Positions 17,400 through 26,328 of a DNA stretch of 50,255 bases are shown here, one piece after another. Position numbers and translations under genes: made by a program. The DNA comes from an uncultured Hyphomicrobiales bacterium (lineage in GTDB: Bacteria > Pseudomonadota > Alphaproteobacteria > Rhizobiales > Xanthobacteraceae). The stretch covers positions 1-50,255 of the forward strand of contig CAIMEA010000018.1 of the NCBI GenBank assembly GCA_903839845.1, in the 5' to 3' direction. The notes beneath the pieces are model-generated. The model did no database searches and was not told the DNA's origin. It saw only the letters and a list, made by a program, of their open reading frames with translations. Position 1 is the first letter of the stretch; each line of letters begins with the position of its first letter.

Positions 17400-17429
17400 G
17401 CCCCGGCTCAATTGGCCGGGGCTTTTTTT
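17400..17429 (+). terminator. Rho-independent terminator after fixK
   Basis: GCCCCGGC (17400-17407) and GCCGGGGC (17415-17422) form an 8-bp stem with a 7-nt loop, followed by seven T residues. Confidence 0.9.
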
Positions 17430-17456
17430 GCGTGAAACGCCGGGCCGTCCTTGGCG

Positions 17457-18908
17457 CTAGCTGAACTTGGCGCGCGCCTTCAACGCCTCGAAAGTGGCGT
17501 TGGTGTCGGCGGCGACTTTCTCATAATCGAGCGCGGTGAATTCGCGCTTGCGCAGCAGAATGCGGCCGTCCGCCACCACGGTGTCGATGTCGGAAGGTTG
17601 CGCCTGCTGCACCAGCGCATCGTAGGGGTCGCCGATCTGCTTCATGTTCGGCGTGCCGGTCTTGACCAGAATGAGGTCGGCGCGCTTGCCCGGCGTCAGC
17701 GAGCCGGTCTTGTCGGCAAGCCCCAGATCGATCGCGCCGTCGATTGTCATCATCTGCACCAGCCTCCGGGTGGTCAGGCTGTATTTGCCGGCAGTGCGGT
17801 GCCGGTTGAGAATCTGCAGCATCTTGGCGCAGGCAAAGCAGTCGCAGCGGTCGGCCGTGACGTTGTCGATGGAGATGCTGACCTTGACGCCGGCCTGCAG
17901 CAGTTCGGCCAGCTGGGTCTCACCGGTGCGGCCGGCCTCGCCGGTCGGCGAGATGCTGTAGCGCACGTCGTGTTTGGCCAGCAGTTCGAAGTCGCCGGCC
18001 GCGAGATTGAGCGGGTGCACCAGTTGCACATCCTTGCCAAGCAGATTGTTGGCGGCGAGCAACTGGATATTGGCGCTGCCATTGGTATGCAGCGTGATCG
18101 GTAGGCCGAGATCGCGCGCCGCGCCCCATTCCTTCTTTGCCATGTCGGCATTGATCGCCCCGCGTGAGGCGTTCGATGCGTCGATATTACGCGAGCAGAC
18201 ACCGAGCCCGATCAGGGCGTCCTTGGCCAGCTCCTTCTTCATGCGCGCCCAGTCGGCAAGATCCATCGGCTGATCGTTCGGCATGCCTTGCGCCGGGCCG
18301 TAGGCGAAGCGACCGCGCAGGCCGCTCTCGCGCATTGCCTTCACCTCTGCGTCGGCATGCGCCGGGCTGCGGACATTGTGCGCCCAGTTGTGCGTGGTGG
18401 TGACGCCGGCGCCGATAGCCTCGGCCAGACTCAGCTTCACGCTTTGATAGCTGTCCTCGGGCGTATAATGCTGGCCGACCGCGGCGGTCACCGGGAAATA
18501 GGTCTTTTTCGGATCGTCGGCGCGCAACGCAGGGCGCAGGAACGTCGTCCAGTGATGCCAATGCGTGTCGATGAGGCCCGGCATGCAGATCATGCCCTTG
18601 CCGTCGATGACTTGCGCGCCGGGAGCGGCGACGCTTGCCGCCACCGCGACGATGGCGCCGTTGCGCACATGCACGTCGCCGGTCGGGAAGTCGCCGATCT
18701 TGTCGTCCATCGACAGCACATGGGCGCCGCGCACCACGAATTCACCGCGCGCCGGCAGCGACGGCGACGCTGGCGAAGCCGTGCTTTGCGCGGTGGCGCG
18801 GCCGGGCCAGATGCTCGCGGCGGCGATCGCCGTCGTCGCGGCCAATAATGTGCGCCGTCCGATCGCGGGCGATGCCGCGGCGGGTTTATTCCGGTTGCTG
18901 TCGCTCAT
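17457..18908 (-). CDS. Tat-exported metal-dependent amidohydrolase
   Basis: 483 residues from the ATG at 18908, chosen because AGGGGAAG lies just upstream and the signal sequence follows; the frame is open further up to 19037. IGRRTLLAATTAIAAASIWP is a twin-arginine-like signal peptide. The amidohydrolase fold shows the metal site GLIDTHWHHW, then THNWAHNV, TLHTNGSANI, LVHPLNL and the Asp in SISIDNVTAD. GSLTPGKRADLILV near the end is the usual C-terminal amidohydrolase motif. It should hydrolyse a C-N bond (deaminase, imidazolonepropionase-like or related) in the periplasm; the substrate is unknown. It is divergent from the CBS-BON gene, and the FixK box between them is 144 bp from this start, so co-control is only possible. 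Confidence 0.85.
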   Translation of the reverse strand: MSDSNRNKPAAASPAIGRRTLLAATTAIAAASIWPGRATAQSTASPASPSLPARGEFVVRGAHVLSMDDKIGDFPTGDVHVRNGAIVAVAASVAAPGAQVIDGKGMICMPGLIDTHWHHWTTFLRPALRADDPKKTYFPVTAAVGQHYTPEDSYQSVKLSLAEAIGAGVTTTHNWAHNVRSPAHADAEVKAMRESGLRGRFAYGPAQGMPNDQPMDLADWARMKKELAKDALIGLGVCSRNIDASNASRGAINADMAKKEWGAARDLGLPITLHTNGSANIQLLAANNLLGKDVQLVHPLNLAAGDFELLAKHDVRYSISPTGEAGRTGETQLAELLQAGVKVSISIDNVTADRCDCFACAKMLQILNRHRTAGKYSLTTRRLVQMMTIDGAIDLGLADKTGSLTPGKRADLILVKTGTPNMKQIGDPYDALVQQAQPSDIDTVVADGRILLRKREFTALDYEKVAADTNATFEALKARAKFS

Positions 18909-19051
18909 GTTTCTTCCCCTTGAACTGCTTTTTATGGCTGCCGGTTCGACGGCCTTGGCGCGGACGCTAACGCCAAATGAATCGGCTGGGCAATTCATTT
19001 TGCGCGTGCTTGCCCACGGTTTTGCCCACCTGGCCAAGGACTTGGCCGCCC

Positions 19052-19065
19052 TTGACCTGCATCAA
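19052..19065 (+). promoter_or_regulatory. FixK/FNR box upstream of the CBS-BON gene
   Basis: TTGACCTGCATCAA is a perfect TTGA-N6-TCAA box ending 54 bp before the ATG at 19119, a distance compatible with class II activation. It lies in the divergent gap with the amidohydrolase gene. Confidence 0.8.
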
Positions 19066-19118
19066 CTGCACGGTCGCGGCGGCGTGGTTTTATCATCTTG
19101 AAAAACAGGAGAAACGCC

Positions 19119-19850
19119 ATGATCGCCAGCGATGTCATGACCCGCAACGTGATTTCGATCGATCCGGAGTCGACCGTGTTGCAGGCGGCCCGGCTGATGC
19201 TGCAGCACCGCATCAGTGGTCTGCCGGTGCTCGACAAGAGCGGCATACTGGTTGGCGTGCTGTCGGAAGGCGACTTTTTGCGCCGTCGCGAAACCAGAAC
19301 CGAGCGCCACCGATCGCGCTGGCTCGAATTTCTCATGGGGCCGGGCCCGGTCGCGACGGAATACGCCCATTCGCACGGCAACAAGGTGTCGGAGGTGATG
19401 ACCACCGATATCAGGACGGTCGATGAAAACGCCTCGCTCGAGGAAATCGTCGAACTGATGGAGAAGCACCGCATCAAGCGCGTGCCGGTGATGTCCGGCA
19501 GCATCCTGGTCGGCATCGTCACGCGCTCGAACCTGATGCACGCGATGGTCAGCATGGCGCGCGTCGCGCCGGATGTGATCCGGTCGAAGGATGATGCCGG
19601 TATTCGCGAGCAGCTGCTTGAGGAAATGAAAAAGGAACATTGGGCGCCGGTGGCGCTGACCAATGTCGTCGTGCATGACGGCGTCGTCGAACTCTGGGGC
19701 GTCGTTGTCGACGATCGCCAGCGCGAGGCGCTGAAGATCGCCGCCGAAAACATTCCCGGCGTCAAGGCCGTGAAGGATCACATGGTCTGGGTCGAGCCAA
19801 TGACCGGCATGGCGCTTGAGGCGCAAGGCGACATGGCGGCGCGCTCTTAA
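19119..19850 (+). CDS. CBS-pair and BON domain protein
   Basis: 243 residues from the ATG at 19119, preceded by AGGAG at 19107-19111; a TTG 21 bp earlier is less likely. Two CBS motifs are visible: MIASDVMTRNVISIDPEST through VGVLSEGDFLRR, and KVSEVMTTDIRTVDENA through VGIVTRSNLMHAM. A C-terminal BON domain (about 165-230) includes VVVHDGVVELWGVV and ENIPGVKAVKDHM. CBS pairs bind adenine nucleotides and BON domains bind membranes or phospholipids. There is no signal peptide or catalytic domain, so it is probably a cytoplasmic nucleotide-sensing regulator. The perfect FixK box suggests microaerobic expression, as for CBS proteins reported in the FixK2 regulon of Bradyrhizobium. Confidence 0.88.
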   Translation: MIASDVMTRNVISIDPESTVLQAARLMLQHRISGLPVLDKSGILVGVLSEGDFLRRRETRTERHRSRWLEFLMGPGPVATEYAHSHGNKVSEVMTTDIRTVDENASLEEIVELMEKHRIKRVPVMSGSILVGIVTRSNLMHAMVSMARVAPDVIRSKDDAGIREQLLEEMKKEHWAPVALTNVVVHDGVVELWGVVVDDRQREALKIAAENIPGVKAVKDHMVWVEPMTGMALEAQGDMAARS

Positions 19851-19864
19851 GTTCAGCGGCGCGA

Positions 19865-21292
19865 TTATGCCGCGCGCAGCCTGACCAGGAACTGATCGAG
19901 CGAATTGGTCAGGTTCGTGGCTTGGGATCGGAGCAGGTTGGCTGCCTGCAGCGAAGCCTGCGCGGCCGATGACGTTCCCATCACGGTTCGGTTGACGTCC
20001 TTGATCTTGTCCAGCACCCCGTCGGTTCCGATCGCCGCCTGGTGCGCGCTGCTGTTTATTTCCCGCGCCGCGCTTTGCTGCTCCTCGACAACCGCCGTCA
20101 CGGCGCCCGACACTTGATCGAACTCGCAAACGATGCTGCTGATCTCCCGGATCGAGGCCACAGTCTTCGCGGTGATCGCTTGCATGTCCGCGACCTGCCT
20201 GGAAATGCTGTCGGTCGCATTGGCCGTCTGGCTGGCAAGCGCCTTCACCTCGTGCGCCACGACGGCAAAGCCGCGTCCGGCCGCACCGGCGCGCGCCGCC
20301 TCGATCGTAGCATTGAGCGCCAGCAGATTCGTTTGCCCGGCGATATCGCCGATCAGCATGACGACTTCGCCCACCTTTTGAGCGGCCAGAGACAGCTGTT
20401 CGACCATCGATTCGGTGTGCCCGGTCATCACGGTCGCTCTGCGGGCAACGGCCGAGGAGTTCAATATCTTGCCGACGATCTCGGCGAATGAGAGATTCAG
20501 CTCTTCCGTCGCGTGCGACATGGTTTGCACGCTCGATATGGCGTATTGCGCGGAACCTGTGAGTTCCTGAGTTTGATTATTCGCGAAACTGACCGATTCT
20601 GCGACGATATTCGACACCTTCTCGGCTTCTTCCGCGGCGGCGGAGACCGCGACCACAATGCCCTTCAAGTCGTGCTCCAGTCGGTCAGCCAGTTCGCTGA
20701 TCTCGTCGCGCCGGTCGATCTCGAGCTTGGCGCGTTGCGCTTCCTGCGCAACTCGCATCTGCTCGATCTCGGCGGTATTGATGTGTATCTGCTCATTGGC
20801 GCGATCGAGAACGCGCAGCGGGAATATGCGAATGGAAAAATACGCCATCGCGCCGAACAGGGTGCCCAGGACCGCTGCCAGAGCAGTGCGGAACATGAGC
20901 GGGCGCGCGCTCGCCGCGACCTCGATGCGGCCGATTTCGTTCCGATCCATGAGGATCGGCGCGCTTCTCGACAGTGTCGGGCCGTCGGCCGATCCCTCTT
21001 CCAGCACCAGTTTGCCTTCCGCGGTCGTGATTCGCTGCTTTACCGATGTGCCGACGCCGGTCGAAATCTCGGTCAGTTCGGCGAGCCTCACCCGATGGAA
21101 TTGCCACATCGCGTCGTGCTGATAGACATAGCGGGAAACACGCGATGCATTGACATCCGCGATCATGGATAAGCGGTCGCCCTCCGCCAGGTATCCGATC
21201 ACCGAATAGCCGAGCGGAATGCTGATCGAAATCAGCGCCGCAACGCAGCCGCCGATCGCAATGATCATCGAGCGCATCGGTACAAAGTTCAT
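19865..21292 (-). CDS. Methyl-accepting chemotaxis protein
   Basis: 475 residues from the ATG at 21292 (MNFVPMRSM); a TTG at 21352 is an alternative. TM1 is at about 8-30 and TM2 at about 128-150, enclosing a small periplasmic domain of about 95 residues. There is no clear HAMP motif after TM2. The highly conserved signalling tip is present: IAGQTNLLALNATIEAARAG then GRGFAVVAHEVKALA. The C-terminus has no CheR-docking pentapeptide. It should signal to a CheA not encoded here. It is divergent from a PstS-like binding protein, suggesting the ligand may be delivered by that protein. It is convergent, with a 14-bp gap, to the CBS-BON gene. Confidence 0.92.
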   Translation of the reverse strand: MNFVPMRSMIIAIGGCVAALISISIPLGYSVIGYLAEGDRLSMIADVNASRVSRYVYQHDAMWQFHRVRLAELTEISTGVGTSVKQRITTAEGKLVLEEGSADGPTLSRSAPILMDRNEIGRIEVAASARPLMFRTALAAVLGTLFGAMAYFSIRIFPLRVLDRANEQIHINTAEIEQMRVAQEAQRAKLEIDRRDEISELADRLEHDLKGIVVAVSAAAEEAEKVSNIVAESVSFANNQTQELTGSAQYAISSVQTMSHATEELNLSFAEIVGKILNSSAVARRATVMTGHTESMVEQLSLAAQKVGEVVMLIGDIAGQTNLLALNATIEAARAGAAGRGFAVVAHEVKALASQTANATDSISRQVADMQAITAKTVASIREISSIVCEFDQVSGAVTAVVEEQQSAAREINSSAHQAAIGTDGVLDKIKDVNRTVMGTSSAAQASLQAANLLRSQATNLTNSLDQFLVRLRAA

Positions 21293-21353
21293 AACTATGA
21301 GGCCCGATCGACTGTTTTTGCCGGGCAAATATGAACGGGCGCGATGAAGCAAC

Positions 21354-21373
21354 GTTTAACTATGACGTTAAAC
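21354..21373. promoter_or_regulatory. Inverted repeat GTTTAAC-N6-GTTAAAC between chemoreceptor and PstS-like gene
   Basis: GTTTAAC at 21354-21360 and its exact complement GTTAAAC at 21367-21373 flank TATGAC in the 204-bp divergent gap. The form is that of a dimeric-regulator operator. I do not recognise the cognate regulator. Confidence 0.45.
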
Positions 21374-21496
21374 CAGTTTGTTGCGGAGACGAGCACAAAT
21401 AGAAGCTGGATTAGACATGCGCCCCGCGGCCGCCGGTAAGTGTTTGTTTCTGGTTTAGCTCTCAGAGTGGCTGGCAATTTCATGCGAGGCGCGCCG

Positions 21497-22315
21497 ATGT
21501 ACCGATTTGTCTTACGGGTTCTTGCCATCGCGGTGCTGCCGGTTGTTGGCTGTGGCGCCGCGGAACTGAAAATTGGCGGCACCGGCGCTTCGTTGGGGCT
21601 TCTGAAGCAACTTGGCGAGGAATTCAGCAAGACATACCCCGGAGACAGGCTCGTGGTCTTCCCGGGCCTGGGCAGCAGTGGCGGCATTCTTGCCGCGGCT
21701 GAAGGCGCGCTCGACTTTGCAATGAGCAGCCGCACTCTGAAAGCCGATGAAAAGGCGAGAGGGCTGGATATTCTGCCTGTCCTCGACACGCCTTTCGTCT
21801 TCATCTCGTCTCATCCGCAGCCGCAAAAGCTGACCCGAAGCGACGTAATCGCCATCTACGACGGCGCTCTCGCGACCTGGCCGGACGGCAAGCACATAAA
21901 GCTCGTTTTGCGGCCGAAGAGCGACAGCACCACGGATTTTCTGAACGCGAATTTTGAAGGCATGCAGAGAGCGCTGGAAAAATTGCGCCAGCGTCCCGAC
22001 CTGCCGGTCGCGGCAACCGATCAGGACAATACCGATGCCGCGGAAGGGATCGCGAATTCGTTTTCCGGCGCGACTTTGCTGCAGTTGCTGACCGAGAAGC
22101 CAAAATTACGCCAGATCACGCTCGATGGCATCGAGGCGTCGACAGCGACGATGGAGAATGGCTCTTATCCGCTTAAGATGCGGCTCTATATCGTGATGAA
22201 ATCTGGCTCTTCGCCGCCCGCGCGGCGCTTTCTCGATTTTCTGAACTCCACACAGGCCGAAAAGATATTTCGTGACAATGGCGCTGCGCGCGTGACGGCG
22301 AGGTCTGCGCTCTAA
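21497..22315 (+). CDS. PstS-like substrate-binding protein
   Basis: 272 residues from the ATG at 21497, with GAGG 8 bp upstream; 21482 is an alternative. MYRFVLRVLAIAVLPVVGC is a signal peptide ending in a possible lipobox (VVGC, Cys18). The fold matches PstS-type phosphate/anion binding proteins: LKIGGTGASLGLLKQLGEEF, FPGLGSSGGILAAAEGALDF, then the SRTLKADEK region. No pstCAB genes follow, so it is an orphan binding protein. Its divergent neighbour is a chemoreceptor, so it may act as a sensing protein rather than a transport protein. The ligand is unproven. Confidence 0.8.
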   Translation: MYRFVLRVLAIAVLPVVGCGAAELKIGGTGASLGLLKQLGEEFSKTYPGDRLVVFPGLGSSGGILAAAEGALDFAMSSRTLKADEKARGLDILPVLDTPFVFISSHPQPQKLTRSDVIAIYDGALATWPDGKHIKLVLRPKSDSTTDFLNANFEGMQRALEKLRQRPDLPVAATDQDNTDAAEGIANSFSGATLLQLLTEKPKLRQITLDGIEASTATMENGSYPLKMRLYIVMKSGSSPPARRFLDFLNSTQAEKIFRDNGAARVTARSAL

Positions 22316-22360
22316 CGGCAGGACGTTTAGAGCAGCTGGCAATTACAGCACTGCGAAGAC

Positions 22361-22374
22361 TTGACCTGAATCAA
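22361..22374 (+). promoter_or_regulatory. FixK/FNR box upstream of hsp20
   Basis: TTGACCTGAATCAA is a perfect box ending 80 bp before the hsp20 ATG. It differs by one base from the boxes at 19052 and 32059. Confidence 0.8.
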
Positions 22375-22454
22375 TGCAAGCCGGCGGCACTGGAATTGAA
22401 TTACCGTTGCCGGGTAAGCCGGCAAATCAAAAAAGATTTCAGCAGGAGGCGTCA

Positions 22455-22940
22455 ATGAACCTCAAATCGCCTGTTCCGGTCGGCCGCGAATATGCCGCGA
22501 CCGTATCGTCGCACCCGCTTGTGTCGCTGCGGCGTGAAGTCGAACGGCTGTTCGATGGTTTCACGCGCGGCTTTCCCGCCCTAACCGATTTCGGCGGCAA
22601 TGGCGGCAAATTGCTGCCGAGCATCGACGTGACCGAGACCGACAAGGAAATCGAGATTACCGCCGAATTGCCGGGTCTCGAAGAGAAGGATGTGCAGATC
22701 AACGTCGCCGACAACGTTCTCACGATCCGCGGCGAGAAGAAGGCGGAAAAGGAAGAGAAGGACAAGAACTACCGGCTGATCGAGCGCAGCTATGGCTCGT
22801 TCGAGCGCAGCCTCGAACTGCCGAACGGCGTCAATGCCGATGCGATCAGGGCCAACATCGCCAAGGGCGTGCTCAAAGTGACGGTTCCTAAACCGGCGCC
22901 GGCCCAGACCAAGAAGATTGAAGTGAAATCCGCTGCCTGA
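22455..22940 (+). CDS. Small heat-shock protein, Hsp20/alpha-crystallin family
   Basis: 161 residues from the ATG at 22455, with AGGAGG at 22444-22449. The alpha-crystallin domain (about 50-150) includes PSIDVTETDKEIEITAELPG, DNVLTIRGEKKAEKEEKDK and the closing FERSLELPNGVNADAI plus GVLKVTVPK. It is an ATP-independent chaperone holding unfolded proteins. Its control by a FixK box rather than a heat-shock element would tie it to oxygen limitation, as reported for some Hsp20 genes in Bradyrhizobium and Rhodopseudomonas. A bidirectional terminator separates it from the convergent response regulator gene. Confidence 0.93.
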   Translation: MNLKSPVPVGREYAATVSSHPLVSLRREVERLFDGFTRGFPALTDFGGNGGKLLPSIDVTETDKEIEITAELPGLEEKDVQINVADNVLTIRGEKKAEKEEKDKNYRLIERSYGSFERSLELPNGVNADAIRANIAKGVLKVTVPKPAPAQTKKIEVKSAA

Positions 22941-22980
22941 GCTGCAGGGGCGCTGAAAAGGCGTGCGGTCATGGCCTTAT

Positions 22981-23004
22981 AAAAGGCGTGGCGCGCGCCT
23001 TTTT
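22981..23004. terminator. Bidirectional terminator between hsp20 and the response regulator
   Basis: AAAAGGCG (22981-22988) pairs with CGCCTTTT (22996-23003), with T-rich ends on both strands, in the gap between convergent genes. Confidence 0.75.
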
Positions 23005-23020
23005 CGTGTAAATTTGACGC

Positions 23021-23458
23021 CTAGAGCGAAAATTCAAGCTGTTTGCTGCCGCGCGCCTCCGCCGCACGCGCCTGCTTGTCGGCGAGAATGGCACGCAGCT
23101 CGATCAGGTCGAGCGGTTTGTGCATGATCTGGGCGTCGAGAGCGAGTCTGCCGGCGACGTCGAGGGTCGTCTGCAGCACCTGTTCGGTGGCGCCGCTGAC
23201 GATGATGACCGGAACAGAATTCTTGGTTTCGATCATGGTGCGCAACAGCAGAATGCCGCTCCTCGGCCCGAGCGACAGGTCGAGCGTGATGCAATCATAC
23301 TGCTCGGCCTGCAACATGGTCTCGGCCTCCTCGAAACTCGACGCTTCCGCTGTCTGAAAGCCGGCCTGGGCGCCGATTTTGGCGATGATCTTGCGCTGCA
23401 CCAGGTCGTCGTCGACGACCAGCAAGCGGGCAAGGGAGTCGGTGGATTCGGATGACAT
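23021..23458 (-). CDS. Single-domain response regulator
   Basis: 145 residues from the ATG at 23458 (GAGG 6 nt upstream); an ATG at 23470, overlapping the kinase stop by 4 bp, is equally possible. It consists of one receiver domain with DDD near the N-terminus, phospho-acceptor Asp in CITLDLSLGPRSG, the Ser/Thr site IIVSGAT and the Lys in MHKPLDL. There is no output domain. It is translationally coupled to the hybrid kinase and is probably the final acceptor of its Hpt phosphate, or a protein-protein regulator. The downstream target is not visible. Confidence 0.9.
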   Translation of the reverse strand: MSSESTDSLARLLVVDDDLVQRKIIAKIGAQAGFQTAEASSFEEAETMLQAEQYDCITLDLSLGPRSGILLLRTMIETKNSVPVIIVSGATEQVLQTTLDVAGRLALDAQIMHKPLDLIELRAILADKQARAAEARGSKQLEFSL

Positions 23459-23466
23459 TTTTGGCC

Positions 23467-26034
23467 TCATACGTGCAGGGGTTCGGAGATTTCAGGCAAC
23501 GTTGGCAGATGTCTGGCGGCTTCCTGCGCGGCGCTGAAACCGCGCTTGATCCCGCTGGTCAAAATTTCGATGTCGGCGAGCGGCAGGTTGCCGATGGCGG
23601 CCTCGAGCGAACGTGCTTCGTCCGACAGCCGCATGAAGCCGATCGACGCCGCCGAGCTTTTCATCGCATGGGCGTCGTTTTTCACCGCGGCAAGATCGCC
23701 GGCGCCGAACGCGCGATCCATCGCCTCGATACGGCGCTCTGTGTCTTCGACAAATGTCGTCACAACGGACCGGGCGTCCTCGGCGCCAAGCGCCTCCGCC
23801 AGCGTCCGATAGACATCGACGTCCAGAACGGCGGCGTCGGGCCGCGGCTGCACCGGCGTCGCGGCGGGAATAGCCGGCATCGTGCCGAACAATTCGGCGA
23901 ATTTCCCGGCCAACTCGGCGCGCGTGAAAGGCTTGCCGATGAAGTCGTCCATGCCGGCGGCGAGACAGATTTTCCGGTCGTGGCTTTGCGTGTTGGCGGT
24001 CAGTGCGATGATGTAAGGATCGCACTGCCATTTCGGCAGCGCGCGGATGGCCCTGGTCGCGGCGATGCCATCCATCTCCGGCATCATCACGTCCATGAAG
24101 ACGAGGTCGTAACTCTGCCGGCGGCATGCGGCGACAGCCTCGATGCCGTTATTGGCGATGTCGATCGAGAAGCCGAGATCCTTGATGAATTTGGTGGCGA
24201 TGATCTGATTGGTCTTGTTGTCCTCGACCAGGAGAATGCGGGTCTCGACGTGCGACATATCCTGTAGCGGCGGAGCGTCCGCGGCATTCAACGTGCCAAG
24301 GTCGCCGTTGACTGGCTCTTTCGCTTTCGCGTAACCGAGCACGAAGCGAAATGTCGTGCCATGACCGATTTTACTGTCGACCGAGATCGTGCCGCCCATC
24401 AGGTCGATCAGGCGTTTGCAGATCGCCAGGCCCAGTCCGGTGCCGCCGAAGCGGCGCGAGATCGTGCTGTCGAGCTGATGGAATTCACGAAACAGGAGCG
24501 GCAGGTCTTCCTTCGGAATGCCAATCCCGGTGTCGGCGACGGCGAAGACCAGCCGGGGCCGCTCGGCGGTCGATTTCGCCTCGACGCTGACGGTGACCGA
24601 AACGCCACCCTGCCTGGTGAATTTCAACCCGTTGCCGGCGAGGTTGAGCAGCAACTGGCGCAAGCGCGCCGGGTCGCCGTTGACGGTGCGCGGAACGTCC
24701 GGACCGATGCCGACAGAGAGAGCGAGTCCGCGTTCCTTGGCCTGTCCGGACAGAAGGCCGACGGAATTGCACACCGCGTCGTGCAGATCGAAGTCGATGT
24801 GCTCGATCTCGATGCCGTCCGCCTCGAGTTTGGAAAAATCGAGGACGTCGTTGATGATGATGAGCAGATGCTGGGCCAACTGGCGTAAAGTTGTGGCGTA
24901 AGGCAACTGCTCGGCGTTAAGCCCGCTGTCGATCAGAATTTCCGACATGCCGATAACGCCGTTCATCGGCGTGCGGATTTCGTGGCTCATCATGGCGAGA
25001 AAGCCGGTGCGTGCGCGCGTGCCTGCTTCGGCGGCGTCCCGCGCCTTGGCGAGAATGCTCTGGTAGCGCATCATCGCATAGGCGGCGGCAAGCAGGAGAA
25101 GCGACAAGACGGCCGAAATCATCAGTTCGAGCCGGTGTTTGCTTTCATAGGCGCTGAAGACGTCGTCATGCGCCAGGCCGATGACGACAAGGAGGGGATA
25201 TTGCGCGACGCCGCGATAGATATAGAGCCGCTTGAGACCGTCGAGCTGGCTGTTGCTTTCGAAGTGTCCGTCCCTGGATCGCGCAAATGCGGCTAGCAGC
25301 GGCCCGCCGACAATGGAAGCGCCGGCCCCGCCGCCGGTTTGCGAGCCGCGCGCCCGGATAATGCCGTCGCTGCCGATCAGCGCCACCGAGCCATGGACGC
25401 CGACGTCGATCGAGCCGTAGAACTGCGATAAATAGTCGGGATCGACCGACACCACGACGACGCCACCGAACGAGCCGTCCGGCATGGTGATGCGGCGGGT
25501 CATTTGCGTCGACCATTTCTTGCTGACGCGGCCAAGCACCGGCTTGCTGACGAACAACTCGTCGATCTCGCGTTCGGCATGGACCTTGAAATGCTCGCGA
25601 TCGCTCAAATCCACTCCCGGCGCCGAACCGGGAATATTGCTGGCGATCATGCGGCCGTCCTTACCGATGACGACGACCTGAAAGGTGATGCCATTGAGAA
25701 ACTCGCTGTTGCGGCTCCACAGCGATATGTCGAAATGCTCGGGATCGCGCGCATAGGTGTCGCGCACATACAGCAAGGTCTGGTCGATGGTGCGGATCGA
25801 GCGGACGATGTGTTCCTCGAAAGCGCGCGCCAGGTTCTCGACGTTGTGAATTGCCGCGCGTTCGGTCTGAACGCGCTCATTATGCGTGTAATACAGCCCA
25901 CCGACCCACAGCAGCAGCACGGCGAGCAAGCCGAACAGCGCGCTGCTATAGGGGCCGATCCGTGCCAGCCAGTTCAAAGCCGGATAGCGCGTGTTCTTGG
26001 CGGGCCCGACGGTGAAATAATTTGTCGTTGGCAT
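23467..26034 (-). CDS. Hybrid sensor histidine kinase with Cache-type sensor, receiver and Hpt domains
   Basis: 855 residues from the ATG at 26034; the frame is open to 26235, but the first membrane helix (SSALFGLLAVLLLWVGGLYY, about 30-49) fits this start. A periplasmic double-Cache-like sensor spans about 50-300, followed by TM2 at about 303-323. HisKA follows with His351 in MSHEIRTPMNGVIGM, then the HATPase domain with DTGIGIPKED and GGTGLGLAICKR, a receiver with LLVEDNKTNQ and LVFMDVMMPEMDG, and a C-terminal Hpt domain with HAMKSSAASIG. It should sense a periplasmic small molecule and relay phosphate through His-Asp-His to the co-encoded receiver protein. Two 19-bp tandem repeats lie directly upstream. 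Confidence 0.92.
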   Translation of the reverse strand: MPTTNYFTVGPAKNTRYPALNWLARIGPYSSALFGLLAVLLLWVGGLYYTHNERVQTERAAIHNVENLARAFEEHIVRSIRTIDQTLLYVRDTYARDPEHFDISLWSRNSEFLNGITFQVVVIGKDGRMIASNIPGSAPGVDLSDREHFKVHAEREIDELFVSKPVLGRVSKKWSTQMTRRITMPDGSFGGVVVVSVDPDYLSQFYGSIDVGVHGSVALIGSDGIIRARGSQTGGGAGASIVGGPLLAAFARSRDGHFESNSQLDGLKRLYIYRGVAQYPLLVVIGLAHDDVFSAYESKHRLELMISAVLSLLLLAAAYAMMRYQSILAKARDAAEAGTRARTGFLAMMSHEIRTPMNGVIGMSEILIDSGLNAEQLPYATTLRQLAQHLLIIINDVLDFSKLEADGIEIEHIDFDLHDAVCNSVGLLSGQAKERGLALSVGIGPDVPRTVNGDPARLRQLLLNLAGNGLKFTRQGGVSVTVSVEAKSTAERPRLVFAVADTGIGIPKEDLPLLFREFHQLDSTISRRFGGTGLGLAICKRLIDLMGGTISVDSKIGHGTTFRFVLGYAKAKEPVNGDLGTLNAADAPPLQDMSHVETRILLVEDNKTNQIIATKFIKDLGFSIDIANNGIEAVAACRRQSYDLVFMDVMMPEMDGIAATRAIRALPKWQCDPYIIALTANTQSHDRKICLAAGMDDFIGKPFTRAELAGKFAELFGTMPAIPAATPVQPRPDAAVLDVDVYRTLAEALGAEDARSVVTTFVEDTERRIEAMDRAFGAGDLAAVKNDAHAMKSSAASIGFMRLSDEARSLEAAIGNLPLADIEILTSGIKRGFSAAQEAARHLPTLPEISEPLHV

Positions 26035-26038
26035 GGAC

Positions 26039-26076
26039 ACTGTGTGACGCAACCAAAACTGTGTGACGCAAACAAA
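26039..26076 (-). repeat. Two tandem 19-bp direct repeats upstream of the hybrid kinase
   Basis: ACTGTGTGACGCAACCAAA at 26039-26057 is followed directly by ACTGTGTGACGCAAACAAA at 26058-26076, differing at one base. They begin 5 bp upstream of the kinase ATG on the minus strand, where a ribosome-binding site would normally lie, so they may bear on kinase expression. Confidence 0.6.
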
Positions 26077-26251
26077 GGCGGACGCGATTGTCCGCACGTT
26101 AGAGCGCGCGAATTTTTTTCCGGTAAAATATTGTGCATTGCGGCGCGTTAAATTGAATTGCGTTAACGGCGCTATCGCCGAACCTCTTGTTAAGCCTGTT
26201 GCGACCGGGCGGTCCGCGGCCGGCCACGGCCACATCTAAATCTTCGTCTTT

Positions 26252-26265
26252 TTGATCTTGCTCAA
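26252..26265 (+). promoter_or_regulatory. FixK/FNR box upstream of the DASS transporter-korAB operon
   Basis: TTGATCTTGCTCAA is a perfect TTGA-N6-TCAA box ending 64 bp before the transporter ATG at 26329. It is 218 bp from the divergent kinase start. Confidence 0.8.
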
Positions 26266-26328
26266 CGTCCGGTGGGCGCAACGGCCGATGATCCAGTCAG
26301 CGGAATACCTCCGCCGGGGGAAAGAGCC

